From positions 372,001 to 436,000 of the forward strand of contig CAWGFG010000002.1 of assembly GCA_963821815.1 (NCBI GenBank): a DNA stretch of 64,000 nt, written 5' to 3'. Position numbers and translations under genes: made by a program. The notes beneath the pieces were generated by a model. That model did no database searches, was not told the origin of the DNA, and was given only the letters and a program-made list of their open reading frames with translations. The first letter of the stretch is position 1. Each line of letters starts with the position of its first letter. Positions 47,308 through 55,179 of the stretch are shown piece by piece. This DNA comes from JASGTU01 sp963821815. GTDB taxonomy: Bacteria; Chloroflexota; Anaerolineae; Caldilineales; Caldilineaceae.

Positions 47308-47557
47308 GAAGAAGAAAGCCCGCCATCGTGTGACGGCGGGCCTCCGAAGAAGGAGGAAAAAAGAGGAAATGATAGAGGGTTTCTACTGAAGATGAAGATA
47401 AGGTCTGCTACAAAGCCCGCTCCCCAGTTGACTCTATAGCCCCTTGGATCCTATCTGCAAGTCATCCGTAACGAAACGGGGTAATTCTCACGGATAGGCT
47501 TTCTATAGAACGCAGTCGCTTCTGTTTCGAAACAACCACGATGACCTACATAACTTC
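47308..47557 (-). ncRNA. Candidate structured RNA, about 250 bases (6S-like in outline)
   Basis: On the minus strand a TATACT box (47569-47564) precedes a stretch with many nested pairings: a GTTTC/GAAAC hairpin, an extended irregular helix made of CTGC/GCAG, TCTATAG/CTATAGA, CCTATC/GATAGG and CGT/ACG, a CCTCC/GGAGG hairpin, and finally a GC-rich stem (GCCCGCC/GGCGGGC) followed by TTTCTTCTTC. The long irregular helix with an internal bubble recalls 6S RNA. RNase P, tmRNA and SRP RNA cores are absent. There is no good -35 box. I cannot confirm the class. Confidence 0.4.
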
Positions 47558-47689
47558 ACAGCTAGTATAACACGGTTCCTAAACTTTTCATTGTGCTATA
47601 TGCACAAAAGATAGTTGGGAACACTGTACGATCTTTCAGATATATTCAACCGAACCATGGAATCGGCGCGTATATTGGGCAAACATAAC

Positions 47690-47804
47690 AAAAAGACTCA
47701 CCGCGCTTACCCATCATTTATCTCATCTGATGGTGACTGCGCGGTTCATTGCAGTACTCGGATTGCGGCTGCACTGCCTGCTATTCGATTGTGCCATCCG
47801 TCAC
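47690..47804 (-). ncRNA. Candidate small RNA, about 115 bases, with strong promoter and terminator
   Basis: A consensus promoter (47811-47839) fires leftward. About 60-110 bases on, the transcript has an ACCGCGC/GCGCGGT stem enclosing a smaller CATCA/TGATG pairing, followed by GAGTC and five T (AAAAA at 47690-47694 on the plus strand), a good intrinsic terminator. Upstream of it a GCAGT/ACTGC hairpin and a GTGAC/GTCAC outer pairing are possible. No open frame with a ribosome site fits inside. It matches no RNA family I recognise. Confidence 0.62.
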
Positions 47805-47810
47805 AAAGAG

Positions 47811-47839
47811 AGTATACGACGGTTGAGTTCCATTGTCAA
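47811..47839 (-). promoter_or_regulatory. Consensus sigma70 promoter for the small RNA
   Basis: On the minus strand TTGACA (47839-47834), a 17-base spacer and TATACT (47816-47811). An 8-bp perfect inverted repeat (GCTTGCCT / AGGCAAGC, 47846-47868) lies just upstream of the -35 and could be an activator site or the end of the gene transcript to the right. Confidence 0.85.
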
Positions 47840-48081
47840 GAACTTGCTTGCCTTCTCGCTAGGCAAGCGCGACTTGTTGGTAGCTCGCTGACTCTCACCT
47901 ATTCGGGCGGGACTAGTTATGCATACAAGCGTCACGAATCGATGCTGGATAGTACCTAGCAGTAGCTGGCGCCAAAACAGTCTATCTGAGCTTGATGAGC
48001 ACAAAGCTAAGTTATACGAAGGCTTACGTCTTCTCTAGCGTGTCATGTCTGTAGGGTGAATTCTTGGCAACCCACACGCAG

Positions 48082-48927
48082 CTACAATAGCGACTCCTCG
48101 AGCCCCTGGCGCGCTTCATGGATCGTATCCAGCATCGCCTGGTGTATGCCTGGAGCTCCGTTGCTCGCCACAGTACTCTGATCCCGTATCGACCAGTCGT
48201 TTCCGCCGTAATTGGTGACCTTGCCACCGGCTTCGCGCACCAATAGCGCACCGGCTGCGGCATCCCAAGGCTTGAGCCAACCCTCCCAGCAGCCACCCAA
48301 TACCCCTTGAGCCACATAAACGAGATCCAGTGCGGATGCGCCCAAACAGCGCACGCCTTGCGCACGGTTCAACAGTGCCGCATACTCGCGCTGGTTGTTG
48401 TCCGGGTGTTCTCTGCGATGATACGGAAAGCCTGTAGTCAGAAATACGTCTGCCAACGAGTCCGCATTGCTCACATGTATATTCCCCTCGCTGCCGTCGG
48501 CGCCTCGTCGATGCGCTCCTTTGCCGGCTACTGACCAGTAGACATTGCGGACAGGCAGTTCTACGGTTACGCCAAGTAGGGTCTGAAGGCATTCGTTCAG
48601 AGCGATGTTCACCGCATAGTACGGCAGCCCCATCGCGAAATTATTGGTGCCATCGATGGGATCCACTATCCAGAAGGCATCTTCTTCAGGCAGCCGATTA
48701 CTCTCTTCACCCCAGAAGCCCAGTTCGCTGTCAAATGCATGGAGGCCTTCGCGCAGCTTGTTCTCCGCTGCCACGTCCGCCTCCGTTACGATATCAATTG
48801 AGCTAGACTTCTGCTCAATGTTTTGAAGACCGTTCTCGCGCATACTGACGACCATCTCTGCTGTCTGCATTGCTAGCTCGATAACCGCCTCAACGTGCGC
48901 CTCAGGATTATTGCGGATAGATGACAT
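48082..48927 (-). CDS. Inositol monophosphatase-family protein
   Basis: A 281-residue lithium-sensitive-type phosphatase. The metal-binding signatures are intact: GEESN near residue 75, WIVDPIDGTNNF near 86, and WDAAAGALLVREAGG near 223. Such enzymes remove phosphate from inositol-1-phosphate, histidinol phosphate, fructose-1,6-bisphosphate or PAP; the sequence does not decide. AAGGAG precedes the ATG. It stands alone; the two candidate RNAs lie downstream on the same strand but have their own promoters. The 270 bases between its stop and the small-RNA promoter hold only the inverted repeat at 47846-47868. Confidence 0.92.
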   Translation of the reverse strand: MSSIRNNPEAHVEAVIELAMQTAEMVVSMRENGLQNIEQKSSSIDIVTEADVAAENKLREGLHAFDSELGFWGEESNRLPEEDAFWIVDPIDGTNNFAMGLPYYAVNIALNECLQTLLGVTVELPVRNVYWSVAGKGAHRRGADGSEGNIHVSNADSLADVFLTTGFPYHRREHPDNNQREYAALLNRAQGVRCLGASALDLVYVAQGVLGGCWEGWLKPWDAAAGALLVREAGGKVTNYGGNDWSIRDQSTVASNGAPGIHQAMLDTIHEARQGLEESLL

Positions 48928-49096
48928 GTGGTTCTCCTTAGGTTACTGTGTCAATAAGTCGATGTTCCGGTTTCTGTTCATACGCATCGCTGCATCTTTG
49001 GTGCGACTCCCGTCCTAGTGTATAGTTGCGCCAAACAAATGTTCAAGTTTGCGCTGTATCTGCTGCACATCGCCCGAGGACGCTGAAGGAGTCTGC

Positions 49097-49753
49097 ATGG
49101 ACATAACGTGGTATGGATTATCGTGTTTTCGAATTCGCGAGGGCGGTGTGACCGTCGTTTGTGACCCGTTTGACAATACGGTGGGCAAATTGCTGCCCCG
49201 CATACGCGCGGACATTGTGACGATCAGTCATGACCGACCGGGACACAGCTCCATCGAAAGGCTCACAGGTGAACCTAAGGTCCTCAGCGGTCCGGGCGAG
49301 TACGAAGTCAGCAACGTGTTCATCACCGGCTTGACGACCTACCATCGCAAAGAATCTGACAAAGCCGATGAGCGCAATGTCATCTATTTCTTGGATTTTG
49401 ACGGCCTGACGGTGGGTCATCTCGGCGACCTGGGCGAGGTGCCTTCACAGTCTGAAATTGAGGAGCTCAACCTGGGCGAGCTCGACATTCTCTTGGTGCC
49501 GGTTGGCGGCGGCTCAATACTGGATCCCACGCGCGCAGTCGAGGTGATTGGTATGTTTGAGCCGAAGCTGGTCATCCCCATGCACTATCAGCAGGATGAG
49601 TTTGATGCGCCATGGACCAAGGAGCTTGAACCTGTGGACAACTTCCTGCGCGCGCTTGGTACGGCTGCGCCGGAACCTCAGCCGATGTTGAAAGTTGCCA
49701 AGAGCAGCCTACCCGAAGAGACCGAAGTGGTCATTCTGGCTTCTTCCACGTAA
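49097..49753 (+). CDS. UlaG-like metallo-hydrolase (beta-lactamase fold)
   Basis: A 218-residue MBL-fold protein of the YtkL/UlaG-type family (MDITWYGLSCFRIREGG...VVCDPFD). The usual HxHxDH zinc motif is altered to ISHDRPGHSS, that is H-x-x-x-x-H with an Asp in between; a later THxD-like block reads LGDLGEV and VIPMHYQ keeps the last His. Relatives with this partial motif are common in Chloroflexota and Cyanobacteria and lack assigned activity. AAGGAG lies just upstream of the ATG at 49097. A bidirectional-looking terminator follows. Confidence 0.87.
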   Translation: MDITWYGLSCFRIREGGVTVVCDPFDNTVGKLLPRIRADIVTISHDRPGHSSIERLTGEPKVLSGPGEYEVSNVFITGLTTYHRKESDKADERNVIYFLDFDGLTVGHLGDLGEVPSQSEIEELNLGELDILLVPVGGGSILDPTRAVEVIGMFEPKLVIPMHYQQDEFDAPWTKELEPVDNFLRALGTAAPEPQPMLKVAKSSLPEETEVVILASST

Positions 49754-49794
49754 ATACTCAAAGATACCATCGTATCTCGATCGCATATTAAAGA

Positions 49795-49825
49795 GACCGC
49801 GCCTAGCGTTTGGTGCGGTCTTTTT
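49795..49825. terminator. Intrinsic terminator after the UlaG-like gene
   Basis: A 6-bp GACCGC/GCGGTC core, extended by A-T pairs, with a 14-base loop and five T. It lies between convergent genes and the A-rich left side lets it work on both strands. Confidence 0.85.
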
Positions 49826-49905
49826 CTTGATATAACTTACTCTCGGTTGAGTCTTAGTTCGTCTACTGTAACGCTGTGTTTTCCCGCTTGCTGAGTCCCC
49901 GACGC

Positions 49906-52347
49906 CTATTCATCGACCAGGCGATAATTGTTGTCAATTTCCTTGCCGCCGTTCCCCGCCTTGTCGCGTTTGGTTGTTTTGTTGAACCAAGTGCGCCACA
50001 ACTGTGGCTGCAGCAAACGCCATGCCGCCCGTGACTCCGCATCTGTGCGGTTGTCCTGGCGCGGGCTGAAGCGATACTCGACGTAATTATCGGTGATCGT
50101 CGCGATCGAGTCGCGCCCTTCAGGAACAGCCTGCGACAAACCTGCAGCTACTTCATTAGGCGTATGGCTATCGGTCATACTTAGGCCAAGTCGGTCCGTC
50201 CATCGGTAGAGACGTTCGTAGACAATAGGCGCCAGTTCGTGATCAAACTGAGTTGGGCCGATAACGCGGATGCGGCGCAAAAAGTATAGCCCAACCAGCA
50301 AGACCAAGGGTGTTAGGAGTCCCCATACCCACCAGTAGCGTCGAATAACCGACTGCGAATTCCCGCCTAAACTAAAATCCTCGCCAAAGTTGTTGGGATT
50401 ATTGAACTCGTCGTACATTTCGTCTGCGCCGTTCTGACTCTGATCATTCGCGGCGGAGGCGGACGCAAGATCCTGCGCCAGTTGGTCCGCGCTCTCCTCG
50501 TTGCCTTCAGGGCGATTAAGCTGAGACTCTCCGGCAGTGGGTTCGAACTCTATCCAGCCGTATTCTGGAAAGAAGACTTCAACCCAGGTATGCGCATCCT
50601 GCTGCGTAACCACGTAGACACCGTTGTCGTTGTCCCAGTAGCCTTCCGCATAGCCGCTTACAGGACGAGCGGGGATGCCCAAGCTGCGCAGCATCAAGGT
50701 CATGGCAGTTGCGTAATAGTCGCAATACCCCTGCTGGATATCATAGAGGAAATATTCTACCGGATCGCTCCCTGCCGGCGGCGGATCAATGGCATCGTTG
50801 TACTCGATGCCGCGGAAATGAAGTTCCAGCGCACGCGCCTTCTCGTAAACAGTCTCCTGCCCAGCCGTTATGTCCAATGCGTCCTGCGCCACGCGTGGTG
50901 AGAAGCTCTCGGGCAGTTGCAGATACGTATCCAGTATCGGTTGGGGATAGTCGACTCCGGCAGATTGCAAGGCGCTCTCAGTCACATCGGTATTCATGCT
51001 CACGACTGTGTAGCTGTCGCCAGAGCTGAATGAGTGCAGCGATTGAGCCAAAGTAACCTCTACGTAGTCGGACTCAATAGCCGGCGCTGCTTCAGATTCA
51101 GTATCGGTGACAGGCTGATTTTCAGCGCTCAGCGCCGCAGCCGAAGTCCAGGCGGGCCGTACGTCGGCGTCGAGAGCTGTGCTAATGCGAACAATGTCAG
51201 GTGCGCTGACCAATACATAGCCTATAGGCGCGTCGACGGTGATCGTCTGTGTCAGTGGTTCACGTAACAGCCACGGCGCCACAGGCACGTTCTCTCCCTC
51301 AGCAATAATTGCTTTCTCCGCACCAGTGCGAAGCCAGGTTTGACCGTCGAACGTATCGTAGACGATGGCTCGCCAGTATCGCCCTTGCGAAGTGCGTACG
51401 CGCATTACGGTCTCATTGGATACGTTACGTGCGCCGCCCAATGTCAACGTATTCCCAAACGTTGAGACTGAACCGCCTGCCTGTCGATTGAGCCCCTGAT
51501 ACATCTGATTCACGCGTTCCTGTGCGATCTCCCACTGGTTGTTGACGGGTTCCAGCGCGCCGCGTACTTGCGGGTTTCGTCCTAGGCTGGGCAGTATCAG
51601 CGCCAGCGCCAGAATGATAGTACCGTACACAAATCCGTTGCGCAGGAAATCCAGTGTAATATCCTGACTATAGATGACATGCCGTTGTCGCCAGCTTAGT
51701 TGATGCTCCGCCAAATTGGTGCGAATTAGCAGGATGAACGCAATAAAGAAGAAGATCACCAGGAAACCGAGCACCGGTGACGGCGCATAATATGCATTGA
51801 TCAGCAGCACAACGCCCGCCGGTATGATAGCGCGCCACGTGTAACCGTATCGGAAGATGGACCACACGCCCAAATAGGTGAGCCACCAGGTCAGGAAACA
51901 CATCTCCAGTACGAAGAAATAGTTGTTGGCGCTTGCTGAGCCATTCAGCAGCGAGTCGATCCAGTTCAACCACTGGAGCAGCACATAATAGGCTTGCGCC
52001 TGCAATTCTGGAATGTTATTGCCGAGCAGCGCCGAAATATCCGCTGTGCTAACAGAGCGGCTGGTGAGGAACAGAATCCAGGCTAGACCTGCGAACATAC
52101 TGTGCGAAAGCGCGAAGAAGCCGTCGAAACGGCTGTAAGACATGAGCAGCCCAAGCGTAAACGCGCCCAGAGTCACCGGAGCCAAGACAGTCAAATTTTC
52201 GACGTAGCCTGCAGCATCCAACGACACAGCTAGCAGGAGGTATAGCAACAGCACAAGGACAGCAGTGACAACCGTGCCGTCCAGAAAGTAGACATTTTGT
52301 GAATAACGCGCTCGTGCGGTCGTTTGGGTCGGTGCAGTAGCGCTCAT
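49906..52347 (-). CDS. TgpA-like membrane transglutaminase
   Basis: An 813-residue membrane protein. Six to eight helices fill the first 240 residues (TgpA N-terminal domain). A large extracytoplasmic region follows, holding a transglutaminase-like core with the triad in order: Cys in QQGYCDYYATAM near 536, His in DAHTWVEVFFPEYG near 582, and an acidic residue in EFEPT near 595. A further helix near 680 (LLTPLVLLVGLYFL) precedes a cytoplasmic C-terminal DUF4129-type domain. TgpA proteins usually sit beside MoxR ATPase and DUF58 genes and act on cell-surface proteins as transglutaminases or proteases. Here the partner is instead a 719-residue membrane protein 82 bases upstream in the same operon. 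Confidence 0.9.
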   Translation of the reverse strand: MSATAPTQTTARARYSQNVYFLDGTVVTAVLVLLLYLLLAVSLDAAGYVENLTVLAPVTLGAFTLGLLMSYSRFDGFFALSHSMFAGLAWILFLTSRSVSTADISALLGNNIPELQAQAYYVLLQWLNWIDSLLNGSASANNYFFVLEMCFLTWWLTYLGVWSIFRYGYTWRAIIPAGVVLLINAYYAPSPVLGFLVIFFFIAFILLIRTNLAEHQLSWRQRHVIYSQDITLDFLRNGFVYGTIILALALILPSLGRNPQVRGALEPVNNQWEIAQERVNQMYQGLNRQAGGSVSTFGNTLTLGGARNVSNETVMRVRTSQGRYWRAIVYDTFDGQTWLRTGAEKAIIAEGENVPVAPWLLREPLTQTITVDAPIGYVLVSAPDIVRISTALDADVRPAWTSAAALSAENQPVTDTESEAAPAIESDYVEVTLAQSLHSFSSGDSYTVVSMNTDVTESALQSAGVDYPQPILDTYLQLPESFSPRVAQDALDITAGQETVYEKARALELHFRGIEYNDAIDPPPAGSDPVEYFLYDIQQGYCDYYATAMTLMLRSLGIPARPVSGYAEGYWDNDNGVYVVTQQDAHTWVEVFFPEYGWIEFEPTAGESQLNRPEGNEESADQLAQDLASASAANDQSQNGADEMYDEFNNPNNFGEDFSLGGNSQSVIRRYWWVWGLLTPLVLLVGLYFLRRIRVIGPTQFDHELAPIVYERLYRWTDRLGLSMTDSHTPNEVAAGLSQAVPEGRDSIATITDNYVEYRFSPRQDNRTDAESRAAWRLLQPQLWRTWFNKTTKRDKAGNGGKEIDNNYRLVDE

Positions 52348-52429
52348 TGGTATTCTTCGCGTTTCATAGGCTTTCGCGACTTAGAATAACCCATATAGTG
52401 CGGAAATCGTTCCGCTAGACAGCGCAATT

Positions 52430-54589
52430 CTACACCAGCCACCATACGAGGCCTGTCAGACCGCCTACAAGAATCAGGAGGGAGAAGAAGCCGGCCATCA
52501 GCCGACTGTTGTTGATAACTTGCGAGTTTACTATATAGTTCGCAGGTTCGGACACGGCGGTCGCAAACCACGACCGGTTCTGTTCAGGTGAACTGGGTTC
52601 ATTAAACTCGAAGAGTAGCCAGCTATCGCGTGCGACGGCACGCCACTCGTCAGCCGTATTCCGGTATTCGGCTGCCTGCATCTCCGCCACCAGTCGCTCA
52701 ACTGGGCTCGCGGATTCGTCCAACGTGTTTAGGTCGTTGGCAGCACGTTCCAGCTCAGCGGCGATAGCTTCCAGCTGCTGACCAGCCGGTCGCAAATCAA
52801 TATACTGGCTGCGCATGGAATCACTTTGCAGCATGCCAGCGTCGGTCAACTCGATGGGCCCGAGTTGGTCCAAAACGGTGCGCAGGAGTATAAAGTCGAG
52901 ATCGTTTGGAACAAAGTGTGTGAGGCTTGTCCCGCGGTCCGTTTCAGCAGTGAATTCTAGATGCAGCGCACCGCTAGGCGCCGGAATCACCTCGGACATG
53001 GCCCATACGTCAGCACGCTTGCCAGCACTTTCCAGTTGCGTTGCCCACGACGTCTGCAACTCCGTGAGCTTCTGTAGTGCCTGTTCCTGGCGATCGGAGG
53101 CGGGCATTGCATCCACAGTAAGGGCCATATTGTCCGGATAAGCAGTGGCGGTCAATCGCCAGGCGTCAAAAAGCGGTGTATATTCGACCGGAGTCGAGAT
53201 GAGTTCATCGTCTACGCTTTCGCCGACGAGCGCTTCTGCCGCCGCCTGTTCGCCTCGACGCATGAGCTGGAGCGCCTGTTGTGCCAATACAATCTGTCGA
53301 CCTTCTTCCACCAGCCTCGAATCGACTGCGCCTGGCGGGAGTCCGCTCATCTCATCCATAATTTCACTGGCTCGCTGCCAATTGCCACTGGCGCGCGCAT
53401 CATCAAACAGCACGCGCAGTCCGTCCGCCAACCACTGCTGAAGCTCACTGCGTTGCGCGCTGTCGCTGGGCAGGAACGCGAGTGCCGCCGCAGACTCATC
53501 AACCATCATCAGTGAACTGGCTACCACGTCGACGCCAGGCGAGGTAACGCGATCCCGGTAGATGGAGGCCAGTCCTATATGCAGCTTGGCTCGCGTGTCG
53601 GGTGAGGCGCCGGTCCCCCGTTGCAGGCCGTCTGTGTACGCAGCCACAGCTTGCGAGGTGAACCACTGCACCAAGGATTCATCGACTGTCTCGGCGTTAG
53701 CGAGTTCACGATAACTGTTGCCCAAGGAAAGGTAGGTGTCGATTGGTGCGCCGGCTGCCGCCACAGCTTGTGTCAGGTCGATCCGCTGCCACTCCCTGGG
53801 CATGATAAACTGCACGATGAACTCATCGTCGGGAACGAGTGAATCGTACAGCCATTTGATCGCAGTCGTTTCAGCGGTGGCAGTGGCGTAGGACCACCCG
53901 TCCGGCTGCACGGTAGTCCAGGATTCACGTGGGATACTGCTCGGCATGTAGTATTCGATACGCGTGCTGGTGGGTCCGCGCCAACGGCGCAGTACACCTG
54001 GCGCATAGCGTATCGTAGCCAGCTTCGTTTCATCTACGACAATGGCATAATTTAGCCCCAGCATGACGCGGCTGTCGGCGGGTACGCGCACCTCGCTGAC
54101 GAGTTCTCCGTCTTCGTTGCTGCTCAGCGAGAGCGGTATGCCGTCGCCGCTGAGCGAGATCTCTTGGGGAAGCTCGTCGCCGATGCCGTAGTAGAGGAGC
54201 AAGGACAGAGTGATAGGATCTTCACTCTCGTTCTTGACCTGATAGAGTGCATTGATGAAGGCTGACACCGTGCCATCGTTGTTGTCATGCACGGTAACGC
54301 TGACCTTGTGCGTCTGCAACTGTGCAATGGTGTCTTCTGCCGGTAGTAGATAGAGTTGCTGCGTCATACCGCGATATTCTTGAGCAGAAGGAGAATGGAC
54401 TGGACCAAACTGCTCGTTTGCCAACGCGACCGACGCTACGAGCGCCATCAGGGAAAGCGAAACAAACAGCGCGAGCCCCAGTTGCCTACGCTTCTGGAAC
54501 ACGTGATAGAGGCGCGCGCCGCTATTGATGCGCATTGAGTTGCTTAGAAGGCTGGTCATAGCCGGTAAAGTTGCATATAGTATGTGCAT
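52430..54589 (-). CDS. Large membrane-anchored extracytoplasmic protein, unknown function
   Basis: I do not recognise this 719-residue protein. A positively charged lead (QKRRQ) and hydrophobic segment at about 37-57 form a signal peptide or anchor, and a C-terminal helix at about 697-719 (LLILVGGLTGLVWWLV) anchors the other end. Between them the N-terminal third looks beta-rich (VTVHDNNDGTVSAFINALYQVKNESEDPITLSLLLYY), like an immunoglobulin-type domain, and the rest is helical with TPR-like character (AKLHIGLASIYRDR, ASEIMDEMSGLPPG). It has few Cys. It is transcribed just before the TgpA-like gene and may be its substrate or partner. The start at 54589 has no strong ribosome site; other in-frame ATGs at the N-terminus are possible. 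Confidence 0.78.
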   Translation of the reverse strand: MHILYATLPAMTSLLSNSMRINSGARLYHVFQKRRQLGLALFVSLSLMALVASVALANEQFGPVHSPSAQEYRGMTQQLYLLPAEDTIAQLQTHKVSVTVHDNNDGTVSAFINALYQVKNESEDPITLSLLLYYGIGDELPQEISLSGDGIPLSLSSNEDGELVSEVRVPADSRVMLGLNYAIVVDETKLATIRYAPGVLRRWRGPTSTRIEYYMPSSIPRESWTTVQPDGWSYATATAETTAIKWLYDSLVPDDEFIVQFIMPREWQRIDLTQAVAAAGAPIDTYLSLGNSYRELANAETVDESLVQWFTSQAVAAYTDGLQRGTGASPDTRAKLHIGLASIYRDRVTSPGVDVVASSLMMVDESAAALAFLPSDSAQRSELQQWLADGLRVLFDDARASGNWQRASEIMDEMSGLPPGAVDSRLVEEGRQIVLAQQALQLMRRGEQAAAEALVGESVDDELISTPVEYTPLFDAWRLTATAYPDNMALTVDAMPASDRQEQALQKLTELQTSWATQLESAGKRADVWAMSEVIPAPSGALHLEFTAETDRGTSLTHFVPNDLDFILLRTVLDQLGPIELTDAGMLQSDSMRSQYIDLRPAGQQLEAIAAELERAANDLNTLDESASPVERLVAEMQAAEYRNTADEWRAVARDSWLLFEFNEPSSPEQNRSWFATAVSEPANYIVNSQVINNSRLMAGFFSLLILVGGLTGLVWWLV

Positions 54590-54649
54590 CTGGTATCTTG
54601 GCGATGTTTGTTAACCGGCGGCTCTCTAGAAAGGTCTTAAACGGATCCG

Positions 54650-54952
54650 ATGATACGTTTTCTGATGCAGTGGGACATCAAGATGGGTCGCGAACAGGAT
54701 TTTTCTGAGTTTGTCGTTCGTGAATTTGCCCCCAAACTCATGCAACTTGGTATCGAGCCGAACGAAGTTTTGTATACCATGTACGGTGCTGGTCCACAAA
54801 TGCTTACTATAGGCGCAGTAGAAAGCCAAGAAAAGCTAACCGATATCCTGCAGTCGGCTGGCTGGCAAGAACTACGAGAGAAGTTGTTTACTTATGTAAC
54901 GAACTATCACCAGAAGGCGGTCCCTGATAACGGACGAAGTTTTCAGTTGTAG
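54650..54952 (+). CDS. Small protein, possible dimeric alpha/beta-barrel
   Basis: A 100-residue protein (MIRFLMQWDIKMGREQDF...) with a beta-alpha-beta-beta-alpha-beta pattern, as in dimeric alpha/beta-barrel (ABM/EthD/NIPSNAP-like) proteins. No catalytic residues can be named. The ATG follows a weak site (ACGGATCCG). It is transcribed away from the 719-residue protein, 60 bases from it, so the two share an upstream region. I am fairly sure it is a gene because of its even codon use and start context, less so of the fold. Confidence 0.68.
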   Translation: MIRFLMQWDIKMGREQDFSEFVVREFAPKLMQLGIEPNEVLYTMYGAGPQMLTIGAVESQEKLTDILQSAGWQELREKLFTYVTNYHQKAVPDNGRSFQL

Positions 54953-55179
54953 TGCAGGGGAACTCCGCCACACTGTTTGCAGTCTTACACACAGTATACG
55001 CGTTAATAATGTATATTGATATGGTAACGCTTGGTCTGGGGCATTCAGACAGAAGATAGTTACTCGCAGGCGCCGACAATTTACGAGCGCCGAATATTGA
55101 CGACTTGGTCCACAAGGGTCACCTCTACAAGAAATACACTCGAACATTTAGTGCAGTATCCCCAGAAACGGAGACACAA

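Noticed and set aside
47308..47557. RNase P RNA, tmRNA or SRP RNA in this structured region
   Set aside because: The conserved cores (GAGGAAAGTCCGGGC-type, CCA-ended tRNA-like arm, GGTCAGGTCCGGAAGG-type) are absent.
47615..47959. A 114-codon open frame on the plus strand
   Set aside because: It has no ribosome site or recognisable motif and lies across the small RNA and its promoter, which read the other way.
50530..50545. GGGTTCGAACTC, resembling a tRNA T-loop
   Set aside because: It lies inside the TgpA-like coding region and no acceptor or anticodon stems surround it.
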